Below, piece after piece: positions 1-6,648 of a stretch of DNA of 11,012 nucleotides. Under the pieces are notes generated by a model. It was given only the letters and a program-made list of their open reading frames with translations, was not told the DNA's origin and did not search any database. The position numbers and the translations under genes are program-made. This DNA comes from Syntrophaceae bacterium UBA4059 (GTDB lineage Bacteria > Desulfobacterota > Syntrophia > Syntrophales > Smithellaceae). The DNA lies in the NCBI GenBank assembly GCA_002382045.1, contig DFZJ01000220.1, forward strand, positions 691 through 11,702. The letters run 5' to 3'. Numbering within the stretch: position 1 is the first letter of the stretch; the number at the start of each line of letters is the position of its first letter.

Positions 1-2
1 CC

Positions 3-632
3 GAACAAACCTTGCGGCTGCTTAGAACTCTGGGGATTGATACAACGGATAAAATTCCGCGACTGTGGGTTTCCAACACAGTAAAGAAACGGGTGATGGA
101 AATTTTACAGCAGGAAAAGGCGGATTCCATACATCAATGGATAACCATCAACCCTTTTTCCCGCTGGTCTTATAAGGAATGGGACGATCAAAAATGGATT
201 GAAATTATTGACTGGCTGTGGCAATCATTCGCGTTCCCGACAATTATCGTCGGTTCACCGGAGGAAGAAGCAAAAGCGGAAAGGTTAATCAGCCAGCGCC
301 GGGGTCGGGCTTATAATTTTGCCGGCAAAACAAGCCTCAGTGAGCTGGCCGGTTTGCTGGCCCTCAGCCGGCTGCACATCGGCGTGGACAGCGCGGCGCC
401 GCATATCGCGGCGGCCGTCGGCGTTCCGACGGTCACAATTTACGGGCCATCCTCGTGGTTTGACTGGGCGCCCGTCGGGGAAAGCCACCGTGTGGTCCTG
501 CCGGATATGGACTGCGTCCCATGCCACCAAAAGGGCTGCGAAGGAAGCGGACACAGCCGCTGTCTGGAGGAGCTGACTCCCGAAGAGGTGAAAAAAGTTG
601 TGCGGGAGGCAATGGAAAATCATTGCGCATAG
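3..632 (+). CDS. GT9 heptosyltransferase, heptosyltransferase III (RfaQ/WaaQ)-like, 5'-truncated by window
   Basis: The C-terminal part of an ADP-heptose:LPS heptosyltransferase (GT9, GT-B fold), which adds heptose to the LPS inner core on the cytoplasmic side of the inner membrane. The reading frame is open to the left edge (E-Q-T precede the TTG at 12), so that TTG is almost certainly internal; about 140 N-terminal residues are missing compared with the usual ~350. Counting from the TTG, the nucleotide-binding half shows INPFSRWSYKEW (46-57), IIVGSPEEE (78-86) and HIGVDSAAPHIAAA (122-135), whose Asp matches the conserved sugar-binding Asp of the family. The tail carries a Cys-rich segment, CVPCHQKGCEGSGHSRCL (168-185), of the kind seen in heptosyltransferase III proteins, hence the subfamily suggestion. 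The ligase-like gene starts 32 bp downstream, as expected in an LPS core locus. The family is sure; the exact acceptor is inferred. Confidence 0.9.
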   Translation, partial: EQTLRLLRTLGIDTTDKIPRLWVSNTVKKRVMEILQQEKADSIHQWITINPFSRWSYKEWDDQKWIEIIDWLWQSFAFPTIIVGSPEEEAKAERLISQRRGRAYNFAGKTSLSELAGLLALSRLHIGVDSAAPHIAAAVGVPTVTIYGPSSWFDWAPVGESHRVVLPDMDCVPCHQKGCEGSGHSRCLEELTPEEVKKVVREAMENHCA

Positions 633-664
633 ATAATGAATGACTTGAAAAAAGAACCTCAGAA

Positions 665-1963
665 ATGGACATCCTATTGAAGCTTGGCAATTTTCGAAAA
701 TCTATTCTTCCCCCCGACGCGGATAAATCGGAGAAATTCTTTTCTCTGCTCAATTTCAGCATCCCCTTTCTGCTGGGTTGTTATGTCTTTGTCAATGCGC
801 TTTCCATGTCCGCACTCAAGGAGTTGTGTTACTATTTATCGATTCTGGCTCTGATGATCCTGCTTGTTTTTAAAAAAACAAATTTTACGCTGCGCTCCCC
901 TTTAACTGCCGGGCTGGCTTTATTTTCGGTCTGGGCAGTGCTGGGCCTTTTTACAACTCTCGATTTTTCCAATACACTCCATGATCTGCGCGGATACCTT
1001 CTGGAATATCTGATTGTCCTGTATTTACTGATTAATTTCTACAATTCACCAAAACGGCTGGAGCTCTTGGCCATCATCATCATCGCCTCCGCCACGATAT
1101 TTTCGATAGGCGGGATTATTTTATACTACTTCATCGAAGGACACGCTTTTAATGAAAGATTCGGCGTGACTTTCAAGGAAATGTATACCGGATGGATGTG
1201 CTTTACTACAGTTTTCGCTGCCCTGCTCAGCCTGCAAAACACATACAGAACAAACATGATGACTCATAAAATTTTCTATTTCATCTGCTTTGGAATATTA
1301 TCTCTGGCAACAATACTCAATCAATCGCGTGGCGTCATGATAGCTTTCTTCGTGGCGCTACTGATCATGAGCATTTATCGAAAAAAAACCATTCTGATCG
1401 TCGTCACGATCATTATCACGACAATTCTCTTTCTGCCGACAATTAAAGAAAGATTTGGAAGTCAAAACGTAATAAAGGATCCACGAAGCCAGATATATCC
1501 TTTGGCCATGGAAGTTATCAAGGACTATCCAATAGCTGGCGTTGGTTACGGCGGCGAAATTTTTCGCAAAAACAATATGGTCAACCTGGACAAATACAAT
1601 GCCAGTCTCCCCGAAAAATACCGGCAGGAGGGAATTCTGATCAATGGGGAAAAGAAGATTATCAATGCCACGCACAATGCATTTCTTGATGTTGCTGTAA
1701 GAACCGGCCTTATTGGTCTTGCGTTATGCTGCTCATTCCTGCTGACGGCCTTCTGGATGCTGGTGGATGTATTTCGGAGGCGCAGAGAGGAATTCTTCCG
1801 CTCCTGGTCGATTTGTCTTTTTGCCTGTTTCACGGCCTACCTGATTCAGGCCTTTTTCAACGATGCACTCTACGGCGCCCAGGGAATCATCCTGTATTTC
1901 CATCTGGCGATGATCGCGATCTTATGGAATTTGTCACGCAAAAACCTGCCTTCAGGATATTGA
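665..1963 (+). CDS. O-antigen ligase/polymerase family membrane protein (WaaL/RfaL-like, Wzy_C domain)
   Basis: A polytopic inner-membrane protein of 432 residues, the normal length for WaaL-type ligases, which move undecaprenyl-linked O-polysaccharide onto lipid A-core in the periplasm. About a dozen hydrophobic segments are visible (roughly 33-50, 54-70, 78-98, 113-127, 134-157, 176-190, 202-218, 223-237, 243-260, 345-368, 380-397, 405-421). A large periplasmic loop (~262-343) lies before the last three. Hallmarks of the family are NQSRG (219-223, with Arg222) and THNAFLDVAVRTGLIGL (336-352, with His337), which fit the essential Arg and His known from WaaL proteins, plus DYPIAGVGYG (287-296). 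The ATG at 665 is the first possible start, because an in-frame TGA lies at 641; the Shine-Dalgarno is weak. Wzy polymerases share the fold, so polymerase activity cannot be excluded; the heptosyltransferase neighbour favours ligase. Confidence 0.88.
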   Translation: MDILLKLGNFRKSILPPDADKSEKFFSLLNFSIPFLLGCYVFVNALSMSALKELCYYLSILALMILLVFKKTNFTLRSPLTAGLALFSVWAVLGLFTTLDFSNTLHDLRGYLLEYLIVLYLLINFYNSPKRLELLAIIIIASATIFSIGGIILYYFIEGHAFNERFGVTFKEMYTGWMCFTTVFAALLSLQNTYRTNMMTHKIFYFICFGILSLATILNQSRGVMIAFFVALLIMSIYRKKTILIVVTIIITTILFLPTIKERFGSQNVIKDPRSQIYPLAMEVIKDYPIAGVGYGGEIFRKNNMVNLDKYNASLPEKYRQEGILINGEKKIINATHNAFLDVAVRTGLIGLALCCSFLLTAFWMLVDVFRRRREEFFRSWSICLFACFTAYLIQAFFNDALYGAQGIILYFHLAMIAILWNLSRKNLPSGY

Positions 1964-2020
1964 AGGCTTTAACCGGCGCACACAGATCGGCCAATCTCCC
2001 TGAAGATTACGTCAGAAAAA

Positions 2021-2644
2021 TTATTTATGAATTCTGATAATGTCGGCTTCCACTATCATCTGCCATTCTTTTCGCCTTTGTTGCACGAGTTGCCGGAGCG
2101 TGGCCAACGTCGGATAGTTTTTGTTTCCGGTAAATTCACGGGCGTCATCAATCAGAATAACATGCTCCAAGCAGGAATGATCCAGAATAGCTGTGATTTC
2201 CTTCATAATCGGTGTTTCCGAATCAGCCTGTCCGGTAACGCCGCCCGAATAGTGGGCATCCAGCCAGAACAGACAGGGTTCGTTTATTTCCGCCAGCAAC
2301 TCCGGCAGAAGTTTGCCGCTGTCACCTTGCAAAATGGTAACATGCGGCGCGGACGAAAACTTTCCCTGCGCACGGCTGGCAAGTTTTGGATCAAACTCAA
2401 TAGATATGATTTTTGAAAAATGACCTTCTACCGCATCAATCATCTCACCCATATATGTGCCTGTTTCGATAAAAATATTCGGTTTAAACTTTGCCGCATA
2501 ATGTTTATTAATCATTTGCTTGACCGCATGTGGAGCTGGAACCGGGCATCCTCTTAATTTCCATAACAGCACTTTCTTTTTAGCGCTGATTGCCTCTTTT
2601 ATTTTCCTGTGAACCCGATAAAGAATGTTTTTTTTGAAGATCAT
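2021..2644 (-). CDS. SAM-dependent methyltransferase-fold protein, function unknown
   Basis: A small soluble protein of 207 residues with a Rossmann-like class I methyltransferase layout. It has a glycine-poor motif I, FIETGTYMGEM (58-68), an acidic residue ending strand 2 in SIEFDP (81-86), QGDSG (106-110), FWLDAHYSGG (126-135) and LIDDAREF (164-171). This LDAHxSGG/IDD pattern occurs in uncharacterised proteins of polysaccharide loci, and I know of no proven substrate. The first ~30 residues are basic and may be a membrane- or partner-contacting tail. The ATG at 2644 has only a weak ribosome-binding site. It lies 15 bp downstream of the stop codon of a ruined carbamoyltransferase gene on the same strand, so the two were probably once co-transcribed and this gene may now lack its original promoter. 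It runs tail to tail with the ligase gene across a 57-bp gap without an evident terminator. Confidence 0.75.
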   Translation of the reverse strand: MIFKKNILYRVHRKIKEAISAKKKVLLWKLRGCPVPAPHAVKQMINKHYAAKFKPNIFIETGTYMGEMIDAVEGHFSKIISIEFDPKLASRAQGKFSSAPHVTILQGDSGKLLPELLAEINEPCLFWLDAHYSGGVTGQADSETPIMKEITAILDHSCLEHVILIDDAREFTGNKNYPTLATLRQLVQQRRKEWQMIVEADIIRIHK

Positions 2645-2659
2645 ATATTCGTCACTTAT

Positions 2660-3004
2660 TTAATCCAGCTTGAATTTTGTTTTCCAGTCATCCGCATCGG
2701 ATAATTTGGGCTGGTCTTTTGCTTATAGGCATTGATCAGCTTCCAGAAGCGCTCGTTGATTTTTTTGCTTCTGCTTGAGTAATCTGGTCTGTTCGGAATC
2801 GGGATGACCGTAAGGCGCCAGCCCCATGCGTTTGTATTCACCACTGTTGGCCCTGAAGCCGCAGTTATAAGTAAAAGCCGAATAAAGCAATCCCGGGGAA
2901 TGAAGGAAATCCAGCTTACGCAGTATTTTGATGGAATTGCCCCGGCCTGCTCTGATGGACGCAGTCGCCCACTCCCCGATGCCGTCGGGGGTCAATACCA
3001 CAGT
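2660..3004 (-). pseudogene. Carbamoyltransferase (NodU/CmcH family) remnant with internal deletions and frame changes
   Basis: The wreck of an O-carbamoyltransferase gene, which would normally encode about 550-620 residues transferring a carbamoyl group to a sugar hydroxyl. Three pieces are recognisable on the - strand. First, ~3004-2801 reads as part of the N-terminal Kae1-like domain: LTPDGIGEWATAS, then LLYSAFTYNCGF and NSGEYKRMGLAPYG. Second, ~2763-2713, in another frame, reads KKINERFWKLINAYKQKT, resembling the C-terminal-domain helix just before the family's TSFN motif. Third, 2722-2660, back in the first frame after a TAA at 2723-2725, reads KDQPKLSDADDWKTKFKLD and a stop, like the usual family C-terminus. 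The first ~110 codons, some 300 central codons and the TSFN region are gone. I recognised the family by memory of its motifs, not by a search. It cannot make an active enzyme. Confidence 0.82.
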
Positions 3005-3008
3005 CTGC

Positions 3009-3024
3009 TTGATTGCGCAATCAA
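3009..3024. repeat. 16-bp perfect palindrome
   Basis: TTGATTGCGCAATCAA equals its own reverse complement. It lies exactly where recognisable carbamoyltransferase sequence stops (about 3004) and 20 bp upstream of the -35 box of the predicted promoter. It could be an operator for a dimeric regulator, a recombination scar, or chance; nothing else in the window repeats it as far as I can see. Confidence 0.7.
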
Positions 3025-3043
3025 TTCTGAATCCAATATATAC

Positions 3044-3072
3044 TTGACATAAACGACTCAAATTTCTATATT
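3044..3072 (+). promoter_or_regulatory. Predicted sigma70-type promoter for the 3128-6648 operon
   Basis: A perfect -35 box TTGACA (3044-3049), a 17-bp spacer and a -10 box TATATT (3067-3072, one mismatch to TATAAT) point towards the two-domain glycosyltransferase gene. The start of transcription would fall near 3079, giving a leader of about 50 nt. The surrounding DNA is AT-rich and free of an intact gene, as expected for a promoter. Assignment is by consensus match only. Confidence 0.65.
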
Positions 3073-3127
3073 CACAAAAAATTAAGCTTTGCATCGGCAA
3101 GCATAGCAAGGTAAATGAAAGTCATCC

Positions 3128-4954
3128 ATGTCGCTATCATCCACGATCGTTGATATTGTAGTCCCCACATATTCCCGGTACGCGATTCTTGCCGAAACCC
3201 TGGAAAGTGTGCGTTCGCAGACTTTTTCCAGCTGGGAATGCTGGATTGCCGAAGACGGGGAAAGCCGGAAGACGCAAGCAACTGTAAAACCTTTCCTGCA
3301 GGACAGGCGATTTCACTACCTGCCGGGCGCACATTCGGGAACCCCGGCAACACCGCGTAACAGGGCAATGAAGGCAGGGTCCGCCTCATATATCGCATTT
3401 CTTGATGATGATGACATCTGGCTTCCGGAAAAGCTGGAAAAGCAGATAGAATTTTTAACACAACATCCCTCATGCGTCCTTTTGGGAAGCAATGCCTTGG
3501 TTATGAAGGAAAATCAGGATTACCGGCATGACACGCTTCCCCTCTACTTTCACAAAGCACCTTTTGGCCTCGTCCCCTATCAAAAACTTGTCCAGGATGA
3601 CTACTTCATCAACTCTTCGGCTGTCATCCGGCGATCCACTCTCAAATATAGCGGGTTGCAAAACGAAACTCTGCATAAAGGGCCGGATGGCGAGGATCAT
3701 GACCTGTGGCTCAGAATCGGTCCTCTGGGAGAAATGTGGCTGATGCCCGACCCGCTGGTGGTTTACAGGGAATTTTCTGCCAAGCATGCCTCTCCGCCAA
3801 AAACCGGCAGCGAAAGACGCACGGAAAATTATCGGACAAGATTTAAAATTTACGCATCCGCCTTACAAGGCGTAGGCGAAATGCCCAGTCCGCTCCTGTT
3901 CCCCGAATATGACCGGCAGGAACGAATGTGCCGCAGCGAAAGGGATTTCTATGCAGCCGGTCCCCGGCCTCTGGGGCGGTTTCGACAAGATTTAGGGTCA
4001 GGGCTGGCCGGTCTTTTTTACCGCCCCCTTTCCAGGAAAAAGCGGCAGGAGAAAGCTCTGCGGACTTTTATCGAATGCAAAGCCCGCTGGACCAAACTGG
4101 AAAACCGCACGACGGTTGAATGTATTGTCTTTTCCAAAGACAGAGCCATGCAGCTTCACGGGCTGCTCGCGAGCATGCTGGAAAATGTCTCGCCCGCCCT
4201 GCCCGTTCATGTTCTTTACCGGGCTTCATCACCGGCGCACCAAAAAGCATACGATGATGTCATTGACATTTTTGGAACACGGAATGTTCGCTTTGTTCAA
4301 CAGAAAAATTCGCAGTCCTTTAAGTCTGACCTGATGGAAATTCTTTTTCCACTGACCTGCGACATGTTGTTTTTCCTCGTGGATGATATCCTGTTCATAG
4401 AACCGGTCGACCTTCGGGATTTTTTGAAATTTGATCCGGATGAATTTGTTCCCAGCCTGCGGATGGGTCGCAATCTGACCCGCTGCTACGTTCTCCAGAC
4501 CCCGCAGTCTTTACCGAACTTCCTGGATTATTCGTCCGGGGTCAGCGATAAAATCATCTGGCAGTGGGATAAAGCAGAACTGGACTGGAGCTACCCCCTT
4601 TCCGTGGACGGCCATTTTTTTGCGAGAAGAGAGGTGGCAGCCATGGCGGCGCTGACCTCATTTGCAGCGCCCAATTCGTTTGAAGACGCGCTGCAGCTAT
4701 TCAAACCATTATTTTATAAACGCTTTGGCCTTGGCTACAAAAAATCAAGAATCGTGAATATTCCCTCCAACCGCGTTCAAACGGAGAACAATAATCTCGC
4801 AGGCAACACGCATCCGGATGAACTGCTTGCCATGTGGCAAAAAGGGTATCAAATTGATTACGCAAAATTATCCGGCATAGTCAATGAAAGCGTTCATCAG
4901 GAAATCGTTTTGCCCTTAGCGCGGAGAATGCGCTTGGATTCCATGAAAACATGA
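3128..4954 (+). CDS. Two-domain glycosyltransferase: N-terminal GT2 plus C-terminal GT-A-like domain
   Basis: A 608-residue soluble fusion. Residues ~7-250 are a GT2 domain: VDIVVPTYSRYAILAETLESV (8-28) forms the nucleotide-binding start, FLDDDDIW (91-98) the metal-binding DxD, and GEDHDLW (188-194) the likely catalytic-base region. A basic linker (~280-325) follows. Residues ~329-600 look like a second transferase-type domain: VFSKDRAMQL (334-343), FLVDDILF (416-423) with a DxD-like pair, SVDGHFF (492-498), and NIPSNRVQTENNN (544-556). I have the impression that similar domains occur in unnamed proteins of polysaccharide loci but know no tested function. The ATG at 3128 is the only start after an in-frame TGA at 3116; its ribosome-binding site is weak (GAAAG, 3117-3121). 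It opens a three-gene operon behind the promoter at 3044-3072. Sugar donor and acceptor are unknown; two successive sugar additions by one protein are inferred. Confidence 0.85.
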   Translation: MSLSSTIVDIVVPTYSRYAILAETLESVRSQTFSSWECWIAEDGESRKTQATVKPFLQDRRFHYLPGAHSGTPATPRNRAMKAGSASYIAFLDDDDIWLPEKLEKQIEFLTQHPSCVLLGSNALVMKENQDYRHDTLPLYFHKAPFGLVPYQKLVQDDYFINSSAVIRRSTLKYSGLQNETLHKGPDGEDHDLWLRIGPLGEMWLMPDPLVVYREFSAKHASPPKTGSERRTENYRTRFKIYASALQGVGEMPSPLLFPEYDRQERMCRSERDFYAAGPRPLGRFRQDLGSGLAGLFYRPLSRKKRQEKALRTFIECKARWTKLENRTTVECIVFSKDRAMQLHGLLASMLENVSPALPVHVLYRASSPAHQKAYDDVIDIFGTRNVRFVQQKNSQSFKSDLMEILFPLTCDMLFFLVDDILFIEPVDLRDFLKFDPDEFVPSLRMGRNLTRCYVLQTPQSLPNFLDYSSGVSDKIIWQWDKAELDWSYPLSVDGHFFARREVAAMAALTSFAAPNSFEDALQLFKPLFYKRFGLGYKKSRIVNIPSNRVQTENNNLAGNTHPDELLAMWQKGYQIDYAKLSGIVNESVHQEIVLPLARRMRLDSMKT

Positions 4955-4958
4955 GGTG
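4953..4958 (+). promoter_or_regulatory. Shine-Dalgarno that fixes a TTG start
   Basis: GAGGTG sits 5 nt before the TTG at 4964 and overlaps the TGA stop (4952-4954) of the preceding glycosyltransferase. It is the strongest ribosome-binding site in the operon, supports the rare TTG start, and suggests translational coupling between the two genes. Confidence 0.7.
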
Positions 4959-4963
4959 TCCAT

Positions 4964-5668
4964 TTGAAATATCCTGATTTTATCTGGAAATTATTTGGAA
5001 GCGGGTACCGGTTGCTTCGCTTCTTCGACCGGGCGGCCACCAACAGGCTAAAGCCGAAAAAAGCCGTCGTCAACCTGCATCCGCTGAAAAGTCTGAAGGC
5101 CAAAAGACTGCTTCAAAAAACCAACAGGCTGCATCTGGGGTGCGGCCCCATCCGTCTTGAAGAGTTCATTAATATTGATGCGGTATTCACACCGGCCATT
5201 GACTTCCGCTGCCGGCTCAACAGGCTTTATGATTTCTTCCCGGAAAACTCCGTTTCGGAAATATATATCTGTCATACGATGGAGCATCTACCGGCGCGCT
5301 TTCTTTTACTCTACCTGAAACAGTTTCATTATGTTTTGAAAAAGGGAGGGGTCCTGCGCGTATCCGTGCCGGACGTCGAAAAGTGTCTGATCGCGGCCAA
5401 AAAGCAGCAATGGTCGGACGCTGAACTGGATTTGCTGCAGGGCGTCATCGGCGGCGGCCAGGATCATAAGTATAACTACCATAAACTTTTCTTCTGGCCT
5501 GACTATCTGAGGCGGAAGCTGGAGGCCGCGGGTTTTAATAATATCGAGGAGTATCCGCTCCGACCGCATTTCGCCGGAGAGGACATCATGGATTCGAGCA
5601 ACTGCGCAGGTTTTGAACCATACGGCATGGGACTGAGCCTGAACATCAAGGCGGAAAAGCCCAAATGA
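4964..5668 (+). CDS. Class I SAM-dependent methyltransferase
   Basis: A 234-residue cytoplasmic methyltransferase of the type often found in O-antigen and capsule loci. Motif I is RLHLGCGPI (55-63), followed by FINID (68-72), ICHTMEHLP (102-110) in the place of the usual E/H-x-x-EH-L motif, and LKKGGVLRVSVPD (125-137), the post-motif III strand and turn. HKYNYHKLFFWPDYLRRKLEAAGF (168-191) matches the C-terminal helix and strand common in this group. The start is TTG, backed by a good GAGGTG ribosome-binding site overlapping the upstream stop codon; the gap to that stop is 9 bp. Its own stop overlaps the next ATG (ATGA), so the genes are translationally coupled. It probably O-methylates a sugar or helps cap the growing chain; the substrate is not visible. 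Confidence 0.87.
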   Translation: MKYPDFIWKLFGSGYRLLRFFDRAATNRLKPKKAVVNLHPLKSLKAKRLLQKTNRLHLGCGPIRLEEFINIDAVFTPAIDFRCRLNRLYDFFPENSVSEIYICHTMEHLPARFLLLYLKQFHYVLKKGGVLRVSVPDVEKCLIAAKKQQWSDAELDLLQGVIGGGQDHKYNYHKLFFWPDYLRRKLEAAGFNNIEEYPLRPHFAGEDIMDSSNCAGFEPYGMGLSLNIKAEKPK

Positions 5669-6648
5669 TCACGGTAAAACTTTCTCATCCGCCATGGCCG
5701 ATTGTTCGCCAGACGCCCGGACAGAACGGCATCTGGGGAGAGTGCCGTTTTTTCTGCAATACAGACATCGATCAGTGTGATTACTGGTTTGTGCTGGAAG
5801 GGCTCAAAGCAAAAAAGGAGCAATCAATCTGTCCGAAAGATCATACGATCCTGATCACCTGCGAACCGCCTGCTCTGAAAACTTATAAAACCGAGTTCCT
5901 CCGCCAGTTCGCCACGGTTATCACCTGCCACGCAAACATCGATCATCCCCATCCGGTTTTTCAGCAGCCGGGTTTGCCCTGGCATATCGGCAGAAGACAG
6001 AAGGATCATGTCAACATCGAGTTTTCAAAGGACTATGATGAACTCAAGACGATCCCGTCAATTCCCAAAACAAAACTCTTGTCCGTCATTTCATCATCCA
6101 AGGTGATGAGCGAGGGTCACCGGAAGAGACTTGATTTCGCAAAACGGCTTAAGGCTTACTTTGGCGATAAAATCGATCTGTTCGGAAGGGGCTTAAACGA
6201 AATCGAAGATAAGTGGGATGCTCTCGCCGCCTATCGGTACCACGTAGCTCTGGAAAACAGCGCCGTCAGCGACTATTGGACGGAAAAACTCTCAGACGCT
6301 TTCCTGGCGGGATGCCATCCGATCTATTACGGCTGCCCTAATATTGACCGGTACTTCGATCCCGCATCCCTGACTCCGATCGATCTGGATCATCCGGAAA
6401 CAGCAATCGCCATCATTGAAGCCTGCATCGAACAGAAAAAATATGAATCATCGAAACAAAAAGTGTGGGACGCCAGGGAGAAAGTTCTGGACCAGTATAA
6501 CCTGTTTGCCATGATCGCCGATTATATCGCAAACGACAGACAAGGCGCGGATGCGCAGTCTCAGCCTCCTGTCCGGCTGACCATCAGAAAAGAACCCTCC
6601 GATTTCAGCCTGATCTACCGGTTCAAGAAAAAGCGCTTACAGTGGTGA
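5665..6648 (+). CDS. Glycosyltransferase family 10 (alpha-1,3/4-fucosyltransferase-like)
   Basis: A 327-residue soluble GT10 protein. Known members use GDP-fucose to add fucose in alpha-1,3 or alpha-1,4 linkage. The family signature is clear in the C-terminal half: YRYHVALENS (190-199), DYWTEKLSDAFLAGCHPIYY (203-222) and GCPNIDRYF (223-231), matching the donor-binding FxLENS and Y-x-TEKL motifs. The N-terminal acceptor half has DYWFVLEGL (39-47), ITCEPPALKTY (64-74) and the FATVITCH strand (82-89). Donor choice is not proven by sequence; no GDP-fucose genes (gmd, fcl) lie in this window. The ATG at 5665 overlaps the previous stop by 4 bp. The last 12 bp overlap the end of the oppositely oriented DltD-like gene. 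The C-terminal tail is basic (FKKKRLQW), which may help membrane contact. Confidence 0.88.
   Translation: MITVKLSHPPWPIVRQTPGQNGIWGECRFFCNTDIDQCDYWFVLEGLKAKKEQSICPKDHTILITCEPPALKTYKTEFLRQFATVITCHANIDHPHPVFQQPGLPWHIGRRQKDHVNIEFSKDYDELKTIPSIPKTKLLSVISSSKVMSEGHRKRLDFAKRLKAYFGDKIDLFGRGLNEIEDKWDALAAYRYHVALENSAVSDYWTEKLSDAFLAGCHPIYYGCPNIDRYFDPASLTPIDLDHPETAIAIIEACIEQKKYESSKQKVWDAREKVLDQYNLFAMIADYIANDRQGADAQSQPPVRLTIRKEPSDFSLIYRFKKKRLQW

Noticed and set aside
12..14. TTG as the true start of the first gene
   Set aside because: The frame is open to the window edge and the protein lacks the whole N-terminal half of a GT9 enzyme, so the gene begins outside the window.
1381..1388. A8 run in the ligase gene as a phase-variation site
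   Set aside because: Eight A within a Lys codon pair is common by composition in AT-rich genes; too short to argue for switching.
1984..2005. Possible terminator hairpin (AATCT...AGATT) between the ligase and methyltransferase genes
   Set aside because: The stem is only 5 bp, AT-rich and lacks a following U-run.
1964..2037. Open frame after the ligase gene reading ...LPEDYVRKIIYEF and a stop
   Set aside because: It is the shifted frame of the ligase gene running on for about 25 codons; I found no family resemblance and no start or ribosome-binding site.
2804..3052. + strand open frame of 82 codons across the scar region
   Set aside because: It is the antisense of the carbamoyltransferase remnant, with no family features; the - strand carries the clear motifs.
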